Origin: Janthinobacterium sp. SUN073
GTDB taxonomy: Bacteria; Pseudomonadota; Gammaproteobacteria; Burkholderiales; Burkholderiaceae_D
Assembly: GCF_030397665.1 (NCBI RefSeq)
Contig: NZ_JAPUBT010000009.1
Coordinates: forward strand, 62,001 to 126,000
DNA length: 64,000 nt
Reading direction: 5' to 3'
Below are positions 29,661-36,453 of this stretch, one piece after another. Numbering within the stretch: position 1 is the first letter of the stretch; every line of letters begins with the position of its first letter. Made by a program: the position numbers and the translations under genes. A model generated the notes under the pieces. It had not been told where the DNA came from, did no database searches, and saw only the letters and a list, made by a program, of their open reading frames with translations.

Positions 29661-30440
29661 ATGGATATTTTGTGCAGCAAGAGCGAGGGCATTTTGACCC
29701 TGGAATTCAACCGCCTGGAACGCAAGAATGCGATCACGGGCGCCATGTACCAGACCCTGGCCGATGCGCTGGTGGCGGCCGAGACGGACGACGCCGTGCG
29801 CGCTATCCTGATCTGCGGCAAGCGCGAGATTTTCACGGCTGGCAACGACCTCGATGATTTCATGAAGACGGCGCGCCCGAAGGATGGCTCGCTCGACCAT
29901 GACCGTCCCGTGTTCCAGTTCATGCGCGCCCTGTACGGCAGCAGCAAGCCCGTGGTGGCGGCAGTCTCCGGCCCGGCCATCGGCATCGGCACGACCTTGC
30001 TGATGCACTGCGACCTGGTGTATGCGGCCGACAACGCCAGCTTCTCGATGCCGTTTACACAGCTGGGCCTGTGCCCGGAATTCGGCTCCAGCCTGCTGCT
30101 CACGCAACTGGCCGGCTACCCGCGCGCGGCGGAAAAGCTGATGCTGGGCGAGTCCTTCCCTGCCAGCGAAGCGCTGGAAATGGGCCTGGTGTCGAAAGTC
30201 GTGCCCCTGTACGACTTGATGACGTACGCGCAAGGGCAGGCCGCCAAGTTGGTGGCCCTGCCGGCGGCCTCGATCCGCGCCACCAAGCGCCTGATGAAGC
30301 AAAGCCGCATGGAACCGATGAAGGCGGCCATCGCCGACGAAAACAAACTGTTCAGCGCCATGCTGGGCGGCGCCGAGGCGAAGGAAGCGTTTACGGCCTT
30401 CTTTGAAAAGAGGAAGCCGGATTTCAAGAAGTTTGCCTGA
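29661..30440 (+). CDS. Enoyl-CoA hydratase/isomerase family protein
   Basis: A 259-residue crotonase-fold protein. Visible are FNRLERKNAITGAMYQTL at the N-terminus, an oxyanion-hole region FTAGNDLDDF near 65, and VVAAVSGPAIGIGTTLLMHC near 99. The usual catalytic Glu pair is not clearly preserved: the second position reads AFTQLGLCPEFGSS with one Glu, as in isomerase-type members. ATG 29661 has TGGAGACGAC upstream. It is the last gene of the fatty-acid cluster. Confidence 0.88.
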   Translation: MDILCSKSEGILTLEFNRLERKNAITGAMYQTLADALVAAETDDAVRAILICGKREIFTAGNDLDDFMKTARPKDGSLDHDRPVFQFMRALYGSSKPVVAAVSGPAIGIGTTLLMHCDLVYAADNASFSMPFTQLGLCPEFGSSLLLTQLAGYPRAAEKLMLGESFPASEALEMGLVSKVVPLYDLMTYAQGQAAKLVALPAASIRATKRLMKQSRMEPMKAAIADENKLFSAMLGGAEAKEAFTAFFEKRKPDFKKFA

Positions 30441-30453
30441 TGACGGAATAAAC

Positions 30454-30831
30454 GTGAGGAATGGTTACACTTTCGCGGCGCTGGTGAAGCAAGATGTGTT
30501 GGCAGGACCTCCTGCGGACGTGCTGTTCTTTAGCATGCTGGCACTGACACAGCATGGCGTCTGTGTGTCGGCATGCGATTCCATCGATGCACTGCGCCAG
30601 CATATGACGGCACCGTCATATTACGTGGCCCACAATCTGGTGACGCATGTAGGTAGGCGCGCCATCTTTAAGGGGGCTCTGGTGCAAGCAAGCACTGCCA
30701 ATCTGCTGGTATTCCTTGATGCCGCGCTGACTGGCGATGATCTGCGCCCCATGCTGATCGCACCTGTGTTTGCGGGAGCGCCGACGCAGGTGATACACCT
30801 CGATGACGATGTGCGCCATGTCTATGCATGA
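30454..30831 (+). CDS. Orphan ORF, possibly acquired
   Basis: An open frame of 125 residues from a GTG at 30454. I do not recognise a family. The sequence looks protein-like (DVLFFSMLALTQHGVCVSAC, PSYYVAHNLVTHVG) with no repeats or signal peptide. Codon use is visibly less GC-rich at third positions than in its neighbours (many GCA, CCT, ACT, GGA), which hints at a different origin. The ribosome binding site is poor. It may be real, a remnant, or chance. Confidence 0.4.
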   Translation: MRNGYTFAALVKQDVLAGPPADVLFFSMLALTQHGVCVSACDSIDALRQHMTAPSYYVAHNLVTHVGRRAIFKGALVQASTANLLVFLDAALTGDDLRPMLIAPVFAGAPTQVIHLDDDVRHVYA

Positions 30832-30894
30832 ATGTCCAGTCTGACTATACATGCCGGGTCGGGCCGCGCATTTCCCGCGCCCCGAGTAACAGAT

Positions 30895-31488
30895 TCAGCT
30901 TGTTGCCAGCATCCCCGCCAGGATCAGGCCGACCGAGGCGTGCCAGGCTGTCTCGCTGGCCGGCCTGCCCGCCAGCGCATAGCCGTGTAAAAAATCGACG
31001 AGCGCATCGCGCCCGCGCAGCCGGGTTTTTTTGTCCAGCTCAAGGCCCTCGACGGCCAGCTCGAACAGCGCCGTGAATCGCTCGGCCACGTCGGCTTGCG
31101 TCACCAGCCCGCGCGCCATCAGGCGCACGAAATACGGTGTGGCGCTGACCAGTTCCAGGTACAGCGCGCACAGCGCGAGCACACGCCGTGGCGCTGCCTG
31201 GCGCCGCGTAAACGGCGGCTGGCGCGGATCGAGCGCGGCAAAACGCTGCGCCATCAAGGCCAGCAATAACTCCTCTTTTCCCGCGTAGTAGTGATACACG
31301 GCCATGGCGTCGACGCCCAGGCTTAGCGCCAGCGCGCGCATGGAAAACGCTTCGCCTTGTTCTTCCAGCAGGACCAGGGCAGCGTGCAGGATGGTGGCGC
31401 TGTCCAGTGCGGGTGCGGCGCGGCGTGGACGCCCCGCGCGGCGCACGGGATTTTCAATAGCTTGAAGTTTTGGCGGTTTCATGGGCAT
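30895..31488 (-). CDS. TetR family transcriptional regulator
   Basis: A repressor of about 197 residues. The helix-turn-helix is seen in ILHAALVLLEEQGEAFSMRA and LALSLGVDAMAVYHYYAGKE (about 32-75), preceded by a basic arm RRAGRPRRAA. I start at the ATG at 31488; a second ATG at 31482 is equally possible. The ATG directly abuts a perfect 19-base palindrome, which is very likely its own operator, shared with the divergent RibD_C-type gene. It probably represses both genes. Confidence 0.9.
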   Translation of the reverse strand: MPMKPPKLQAIENPVRRAGRPRRAAPALDSATILHAALVLLEEQGEAFSMRALALSLGVDAMAVYHYYAGKEELLLALMAQRFAALDPRQPPFTRRQAAPRRVLALCALYLELVSATPYFVRLMARGLVTQADVAERFTALFELAVEGLELDKKTRLRGRDALVDFLHGYALAGRPASETAWHASVGLILAGMLATS

Positions 31489-31507
31489 AATTCTACACTG
31501 TAGAATT
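31489..31507. promoter_or_regulatory. Perfect 19-base operator shared by tetR and the RibD_C gene
   Basis: AATTCTACA-C-TGTAGAATT, nine-base arms around one base. Each arm contains TAGAAT, a -10-like hexamer, one facing each gene. On the minus strand that -10 (31495-31490) would start transcription at about 31483, at or inside the tetR start codons, so the tetR message may be leaderless. Occupancy would block both promoters. Confidence 0.8.
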
Positions 31508-31523
31508 AAATGAAGGAGCACCC

Positions 31524-32051
31524 ATGCAAAAACCTTTCGTCAGTGCCTTTCTCGGCATCAGCATCGACGGCTGCATCGCCGGAGAAAACGGCGACCTGTC
31601 CTGGCTGGCCGAACTGGCTCCCGACTCGCCCGACGCCACCGGCTACACGGCCTTGATGGAGCAAGTCGATACGCTGCTGATCGGCCGCACCACGTATGAC
31701 GCCGTGCTGGGTTTCGATCCTTGGCCGTATGCGGGCAAGCGCGTGGTGGTACTCAGCCACCGCGACTTCGCGCCACGGCATGGGGAGCAGCGCCGCGAAG
31801 GCGGCGTGCGGGAAGTACTGGCAGGTCTGGCAGCGGGGGGCTGCCGCCATGTGTATCTCGATGGCGGCGCCGTCATCCGCGCCGCTTTGCGCGAAGGCGT
31901 CATCGACAGCCTGACCTTGTCCGTGCTGCCCGTGGTGCTGGGCAAGGGCGTGCGCCTGTTCGATGACGCGCTGCCGCGCAGCGACTGGCGCCTGGAAGAC
32001 ACGCGCCCGCTACCCAGCGGCGTGGTGCAGCTGCGTTATGCAAAGCGTTAA
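31524..32051 (+). CDS. RibD C-terminal/dihydrofolate reductase-fold protein
   Basis: A 175-residue protein of the RibD_C/DHFR-like family (YyaP/YwjB type). Visible are SAFLGISIDGCIAGENGDLS at the N-terminus, TLLIGRTTYDAVLGFDPWPY near 50, VYLDGGAVIRAALREGVID near 110 and LPVVLGKGVRLFD near 140. Likely an NADPH-dependent reductase of unknown substrate. ATG 31524 has AAGGAG upstream. Its stop overlaps the end of the convergent phosphoesterase by four bases. Confidence 0.87.
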   Translation: MQKPFVSAFLGISIDGCIAGENGDLSWLAELAPDSPDATGYTALMEQVDTLLIGRTTYDAVLGFDPWPYAGKRVVVLSHRDFAPRHGEQRREGGVREVLAGLAAGGCRHVYLDGGAVIRAALREGVIDSLTLSVLPVVLGKGVRLFDDALPRSDWRLEDTRPLPSGVVQLRYAKR

Positions 32052-32851
32052 ACCGCGTCGGCCAGTTCGACGATGAAGCCTGTGTCAAAACGGTCATTTT
32101 CGGGCGTGCCATCGGGGCGCTTGTAGCCGCAAGGGTTGCACACGACGCGGCACTCGCCTATCTGGTAGTCGAGCGAGGCGTGCATGTGGCCATGCACCCA
32201 CAGGTCCGCCTGCGCCACCAGTTCGTCCAGCTGCGAGGCGAAGGCGGGTGAGCCCAGGTTGGCTGCGTATTGCTCGTCCACCGACAGCATCGATGGCGCC
32301 ATGTGAGTGATGACGACGGTCTTGCCGGCGAACGGTTGCGCCAGTTGCCCGGCTAGCCAGGTCTTGTGCCGCGCGTGCAGCTGCGCCGTGTCGCTGGCGC
32401 ACAGCAGGCGCGGCGTGTCACCACCCGTGCTGATGCGCTTGTAGTCGGGCATGTAGGCTTGCGCCGCCTGCATGGCTTCTTCCTGGCGCGCCGCGCCGAA
32501 GAGTAAAAAATCCGTCCACAGCGTGATGCCGAGGAAGCGCACGCCGTTCAAGACGACGGTGTCGCCGTCGAGCAGGCCGATGTTGGCACCCTGCGCATTC
32601 GCGCTTGCACAGGCATCGCGCACGGCGTCCTGCATGTGTTCGAGCTGGTGCCCATAGCCCTCGTGATTGCCGTGCACGTACAGCACGGGCAGGGCGCCGA
32701 AGGTGCGCGCGGCCCAGGCGATGGCATGGTTGCCCGTGGCGATGTCGCCGGCCAGGATCACCACGTCGGGGCGGCTGGTGGCAAGGTCGATGGCGGGTGT
32801 GTCGTCACCCCAGACTTCCAGGTGCAGGTCGGACAGGATCAGCAAACGCAT
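32048..32851 (-). CDS. Metallophosphoesterase, paralogue 1
   Basis: A 267-residue calcineurin-like phosphoesterase. Metal-binding motifs: LILSDLHLEVW at the start, ILAGDIATGNHAI near 33, YVHGNHEGYGHQLEHM near 57, VITHMAPSMLS near 180, and WVHGHMHASLDY near 215. The start is taken at MRLLILSDLH (32851) because upstream in-frame sequence shows no family match. A clear paralogue with the same length and ends lies at 35604-36407, so the pair brackets the beta-lactamase homologue and rtcB. The substrate is unknown. Confidence 0.92.
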   Translation of the reverse strand: MRLLILSDLHLEVWGDDTPAIDLATSRPDVVILAGDIATGNHAIAWAARTFGALPVLYVHGNHEGYGHQLEHMQDAVRDACASANAQGANIGLLDGDTVVLNGVRFLGITLWTDFLLFGAARQEEAMQAAQAYMPDYKRISTGGDTPRLLCASDTAQLHARHKTWLAGQLAQPFAGKTVVITHMAPSMLSVDEQYAANLGSPAFASQLDELVAQADLWVHGHMHASLDYQIGECRVVCNPCGYKRPDGTPENDRFDTGFIVELADAV

Positions 32852-32990
32852 GGCAGTGGGCGCGGCAAGGCGCGCGGCAGTCAATGGGCCTCTATCGTAG
32901 CGCAAGTCGCTGCGTCCGTCTGCTTGACCGCGCCAGGGTGGCGACGTTACCCTATGGCATCGATTAGCACACACGCATTCCTGGAGCCGC

Positions 32991-33935
32991 ATGCCGCCTT
33001 TCTTCCTTCCCAAGACCTTGCTGAACATCGCGCTGGCCGCCATGGCGCTGCCGTTGACGGCACATGCCGCCACGCCGGCCATCGATCCCCTGACGCAGCC
33101 GATCGCCTCGCCGTATGCGGCGCAGTGGAACCGTCCGCAACAACCGGCGCGCATCCACGGCGACACGTATTATGTGGGCGTGGGCGGCTTGAGCGTGGTG
33201 CTGATCGATACGCGCGACGGCTTGATCCTGATCGATGGCGCGCTGCCGCAATCGGTGGCCGCCATCAAGGAACATATCCTCGAGCTGGGCTTTCGCCTGC
33301 AAGACATCAAGTTCATCCTGAATACGGAAGCGCATTTCGACCATTCGGGCGGCATCGCCGCCCTGGCCCGCGACAGCGGCGCGCAAGTGGTCGCCAGCCC
33401 GCTGGGCGCGGAGGCGCTGCGCGCGGGAGCGGTGCTTGCCCTGGACCCGCAAGCGGGTGAAATCGATCCCATGCCGGCCGTGGAAAACGTGCGCGAGATC
33501 GCCGATGGCGAAACCCTGCAGCTGGGTGACGTGACCATCACGGCGCGCTACACGCCGGGCCATACGCCGGGCAGCACCAGCTGGACCTGGGTCTCGTGCG
33601 AGGATGCGCAGCGTCAGGACTGCCTGAACGTGGTATTTGGCGCCAGCCTCACGCCGGTGGCGGCCGACGATTTTCACTATCTGGGCGATGAACGCCATGC
33701 GGACCTGACGCCGGCTTTTCGCCGCGTCATGCAGGACTTTGCCAAACTGCCGTGCGACATCCTGATCTCGGCCCACCCCGACCACTCCGGCGGCGACCGC
33801 AAGCTGACGCAATTGCTGGAAGGCGCCACGCCGAACCCCTTCATCGATGCGCAGGCGTGCAGCCACTACGCGGCCAAAAATGAAGCCAAGCTCGATGCCC
33901 GCATCGCCAAGGAAAAGGCGGCTGCGACAAATTAA
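32991..33935 (+). CDS. Subclass B3-like metallo-beta-lactamase, Glu variant at the first metal ligand
   Basis: A 314-residue exported metallo-hydrolase. The N-terminal 27 residues form a signal peptide ending LTAHA. B3 features: EAHFDHSGG near 113, TPGHTPGSTSW near 189 and SAHPDHSGGDRK near 260. The first residue of the canonical HxHxDH motif is Glu (codon GAA), giving ExHxDH. Such 'B3-E' variants have been described, so the gene is probably functional, but its spectrum and activity cannot be read from sequence. It may also be a non-lactamase member. CTGGAG precedes the ATG. Confidence 0.85.
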   Translation: MPPFFLPKTLLNIALAAMALPLTAHAATPAIDPLTQPIASPYAAQWNRPQQPARIHGDTYYVGVGGLSVVLIDTRDGLILIDGALPQSVAAIKEHILELGFRLQDIKFILNTEAHFDHSGGIAALARDSGAQVVASPLGAEALRAGAVLALDPQAGEIDPMPAVENVREIADGETLQLGDVTITARYTPGHTPGSTSWTWVSCEDAQRQDCLNVVFGASLTPVAADDFHYLGDERHADLTPAFRRVMQDFAKLPCDILISAHPDHSGGDRKLTQLLEGATPNPFIDAQACSHYAAKNEAKLDARIAKEKAAATN

Positions 33936-33965
33936 CAACGTTGGCGCATTCGCCATGAAAAGCGG

Positions 33966-33994
33966 TTGACGCACTGCAGCATAAGGTGCAGAAT
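33966..33994 (+). promoter_or_regulatory. Sigma-70 type promoter of the rtcB leader
   Basis: TTGACG (33966-33971), 17-base spacer, CAGAAT (33989-33994). Predicted transcript start is near 34001, about 210 bases before rtcB. Confidence 0.65.
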
Positions 33995-34038
33995 CAGCAT
34001 CCGCAGTTGAGATTAACCAGACAAAAGAAAGGATACCC

Positions 34039-34077
34039 ATGTTCGAGCAGGCTGGCAGCACGTTGACTTACCACTAG
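34039..34077 (+). CDS. Putative 12-residue leader peptide upstream of rtcB
   Basis: ATG with an AAAGGA ribosome binding site six bases upstream reads MFEQAGSTLTYH and stops at TAG, one base before the first leader hairpin. Its position is that of a leader peptide whose translation could control hairpin choice. It could equally be coincidental sequence inside a structured RNA. Confidence 0.45.
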   Translation: MFEQAGSTLTYH

Positions 34078-34136
34078 CCCCGCGCATGACGCTCGGGGCC
34101 ATCGGCACATTGCCGATCCCGAGCCGGTGTCCTTCA

Positions 34137-34168
34137 AACCCCGGTGAGGAAACTCGCCGGGGTTTTTT
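34137..34168 (+). terminator. Strong intrinsic terminator upstream of rtcB
   Basis: Twelve-pair stem AACCCCGGTGAG/CTCGCCGGGGTT with one T-G pair, a GAAA tetraloop and a T-run. It ends 45 bases before the rtcB ATG, with no good promoter in between. Confidence 0.85.
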
Positions 34169-34213
34169 GTTTTGGACGACCCCGGCATAACGACAATACC
34201 AAGGAATACCGTT

Positions 34214-35422
34214 ATGCCCATTCATCAGACACTGCGCGGCGCCCATGTGCCCGTGCATATTTTCACCGACGATATCGATGCGCAGGCGCTGCGCCAGCTG
34301 CACAATATCGCCAGCCTGCCCATCGTCCATCCGCATGTGGCGGCCATGCCCGACGTGCATGCCGGCATCGGCGCCACCGTCGGCAGCGTGATTCCCACGC
34401 GCGGTGCCATCATCCCGGCCGCCGTTGGCGTCGACATCGGCTGCGGCATGAACGCCGTGCGCACGACCCTGACGGCCAGCGACCTGCCCGATAACCTGGC
34501 GCGCCTGCGCAGCGCCATCGAAGCGGAAGTACCCGTCGGCTTCGAGCAGCACGAATGGAGCCGGGTGCAAGGCTCGCGCCAGGCGCGCGCCGTGCGGCCC
34601 CTCGGCGACCGCCTGGCGCACATCGTCGAGCGTCACCGCGGCATCGCCAAGATGCTGCGCCAGTTCGAGCGCACGTGGATCTGCCAGGCGGGCACCCTGG
34701 GCGGCGGCAATCACTTCATTGAAGTCTGCCTCGACGAGGAGCAGCGCGTGTGGGTCATGCTGCATTCGGGTTCGCGCGGCATCGGCAACGTGATCGGCCG
34801 CTATTTCATCGCCGCCGCGCAGAAGGATATGCGGCGCCACCAGCTGCAGCTGCCGGACGCGGACCTGGCGTACCTGAGCGAGGGCTCCACGGTATTTGAC
34901 GACTACGTGGAAGCGGTGGATTGGGCGCAGGATTACGCGCTGCTCAACCGCAGCGAAATGATGCGCCGCGTGCTCGACGTGCTGGCGAAGTTTGCTCCGC
35001 CGTTCCGGCTCGACGGGGAGGCCATCAACTGCCACCACAACTACATCGCGCGCGAAACGCATGGCAATGAGGATTTGTATGTGACGCGCAAGGGCGCCAT
35101 TTCGGCGCGGCAGGGAGAACTGGGCATCATCCCCGGCAGCATGGGCGCGCGCAGCTTCATCGTGCGCGGCAAGGGGAACCCGGAATCGTTCTGTTCCTGC
35201 TCGCACGGGGCGGGACGCAGCATGAGCCGCAGCGAGGCGAAGCGCCGCTTCAACCGCTTCGACCTGGCCGAACAGACGGCAGGCATCGAGTGCCGCAAGG
35301 ATGGCGGCGTGATCGATGAAATTCCGGCCGCGTATAAAGATATCGACGCCGTCATGGCGCACCAGAGCGATCTGGTGGAAGTGGTGCATACCTTGCGCCA
35401 GGTCGTTTGCATCAAGGGCTGA
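34214..35422 (+). CDS. rtcB: RNA-splicing ligase RtcB
   Basis: GTP- and Mn-dependent 3'-phosphate RNA ligase used in RNA repair and tRNA splicing. 402 residues. Active-site motifs present: AAMPDVHAGIGATVGS near 47, VGVDIGCGMNAV near 74, GGGNHFIEVCLDEEQ near 168, LHSGSRGIGN near 190, INCHHNYIARE near 275, and the guanylated-His region SCSHGAGRSMSR near 332. AAGGA precedes ATG 34214. No RtcR activator or rtcA gene is nearby, so control appears to sit in the leader. Confidence 0.97.
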   Translation: MPIHQTLRGAHVPVHIFTDDIDAQALRQLHNIASLPIVHPHVAAMPDVHAGIGATVGSVIPTRGAIIPAAVGVDIGCGMNAVRTTLTASDLPDNLARLRSAIEAEVPVGFEQHEWSRVQGSRQARAVRPLGDRLAHIVERHRGIAKMLRQFERTWICQAGTLGGGNHFIEVCLDEEQRVWVMLHSGSRGIGNVIGRYFIAAAQKDMRRHQLQLPDADLAYLSEGSTVFDDYVEAVDWAQDYALLNRSEMMRRVLDVLAKFAPPFRLDGEAINCHHNYIARETHGNEDLYVTRKGAISARQGELGIIPGSMGARSFIVRGKGNPESFCSCSHGAGRSMSRSEAKRRFNRFDLAEQTAGIECRKDGGVIDEIPAAYKDIDAVMAHQSDLVEVVHTLRQVVCIKG

Positions 35423-35433
35423 AAGGAGAAGAC

Positions 35434-35607
35434 ATGAAGATCAAGCTCAAGCCTGTATCCAAGCCGCGCAATCCGCTGGTGGCGGCCGCCAGGCTGCGCG
35501 GCGGCGCCGGCGCGCATCAGTCGGAAGCGTCGCCGCGCGCGGCGCGCCGGGCCGGCAAGCACCGTTTGCAGCAGTGGCTGGCGGGGCGTCTGAAGCCTGA
35601 CGATTAG
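35434..35607 (+). CDS. Small basic protein downstream of rtcB
   Basis: A 57-residue, strongly basic protein (KLKPVSKPRNPLVAAARLRG, RRAGKHRLQQWLAGRLKP). It has AAAGGAGAAGAC just before the ATG and starts 11 bases after the rtcB stop, so it is probably cotranscribed. The charge and the RNPLV..ARLRGGAGAH motif suggest RNA binding. My impression is that similar small proteins recur beside rtcB in other proteobacteria; this needs a search. The stop overlaps the end of the convergent phosphoesterase by four bases. Confidence 0.75.
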   Translation: MKIKLKPVSKPRNPLVAAARLRGGAGAHQSEASPRAARRAGKHRLQQWLAGRLKPDD

Positions 35608-36407
35608 CGGGCCGGCAGCTCGACGATGAAGTTCGGATCAAAAGCGGGATTTTGCGGCGTGCCGCTGCGCGTCTTGTAGCCGCAGGGGTTGGCTACGACG
35701 CGGCACGGGCCGATGCGGTAGTCGCGCGTGACGTGGAGGTGGCCATGCACCCACAGGTCCGCCTGCGCGGCCAGGTCGTCCAGGCGCGAAGCGTAGGCGG
35801 GCGAACACGCCTCGCTGCCATACGCATCATCGACCGACAGCAGCGATGGCGCCATGTGGCTGATGACGACTGTCGCGCCCTCGAAGGGCTGCGCCAGTTC
35901 GCGCGCCAGCCAGGCTTTTTGCTGCGCGTGGAACATGGCCGTATCGGCCGCGCGCAGCTTGCGAAAGCCCATGTTGGCCAGGCGGATGCGCTTGTAGTCG
36001 TTCATGACGGCTTGCGCGTCGTGCATGGCCGCCTGCCGCGTGTCGTCGCCCAGCAGGCGGAAATCCGTCCACAGGGTGGCGCCCAGGAAGCGCACCTGCT
36101 TGCCTGCCTGGTCGGTGAGAACGTGCGTGCCGCAGTCGAGGAAATGCACGTTCTGCGTGGCGGCGCAGGCCGCGCGCAGCTCCTGGCGCACCTTGTCCAG
36201 ATGGTGGCCGTAGCCTTCGTGGTTGCCATGCACGTACAGCACCGGCAGTCCCGCAAACGTGCTGGCGGCCCAGGCGACGGCGCGGGTGCCCGTGTCGATG
36301 TCGCCAGCCAGGATCACGGCGTCGGGACGGCTGAGCGCGAGGTCGCCTTGCGGCGCATCCTCGCGCCATAACTCATGGTGCAGGTCCGACAAAATCAATA
36401 AACGCAT
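35604..36407 (-). CDS. Metallophosphoesterase, paralogue 2
   Basis: A 267-residue calcineurin-like phosphoesterase, clearly paralogous to the gene at 32048-32851: same length, same N-terminus MRLLILSDLH, and shared YVHGNHEGYGH, DLWVHGH and NPCGYK. All metal ligands appear intact (LSDLHHELW, LAGDIDTG, HGNHEG, VISHMAPSLLS, HGHLHVTRDY). Duplication followed by divergence is likely, with the beta-lactamase homologue, rtcB and the small basic gene between the copies. Confidence 0.92.
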   Translation of the reverse strand: MRLLILSDLHHELWREDAPQGDLALSRPDAVILAGDIDTGTRAVAWAASTFAGLPVLYVHGNHEGYGHHLDKVRQELRAACAATQNVHFLDCGTHVLTDQAGKQVRFLGATLWTDFRLLGDDTRQAAMHDAQAVMNDYKRIRLANMGFRKLRAADTAMFHAQQKAWLARELAQPFEGATVVISHMAPSLLSVDDAYGSEACSPAYASRLDDLAAQADLWVHGHLHVTRDYRIGPCRVVANPCGYKTRSGTPQNPAFDPNFIVELPAR

Positions 36408-36453
36408 GCGGCATCCAGGCGATTGGCGGGTACGCCATCGTACCTGAAAAGCC

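Larger units (their letters stand above)
34001..34168 (+). ncRNA. Structured rtcB leader RNA with a short ORF and terminator
   Basis: A leader of about 168 bases. It holds a 12-codon ORF with AAAGGA upstream (34039-34077), then hairpin 1 (34078-34098: CCCCG/CGGGG plus GC/GC), then hairpin 2 (34091-34124: GCTCGGG/CCCGAGC and ATCGGC/GCCGAT, loop ACATT, three-base bulge). The two hairpins share bases 34091-34098 and so are mutually exclusive. It ends in a strong terminator. This looks like a conditional attenuator or a separate small RNA. Y-RNA-like and tRNA-like RNAs occur beside rtcB elsewhere, but I could not fold a tRNA-like T-arm here. Confidence 0.6.

Noticed and set aside
34041-34144. tRNA-like or Y-RNA-like fold in the rtcB leader (TTCAAAC resembling a T-loop)
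   Set aside because: The bases flanking TTCAAAC (TGTCC and CCCGG) cannot form a T-stem and no acceptor stem was found. Kept only as a structured leader.
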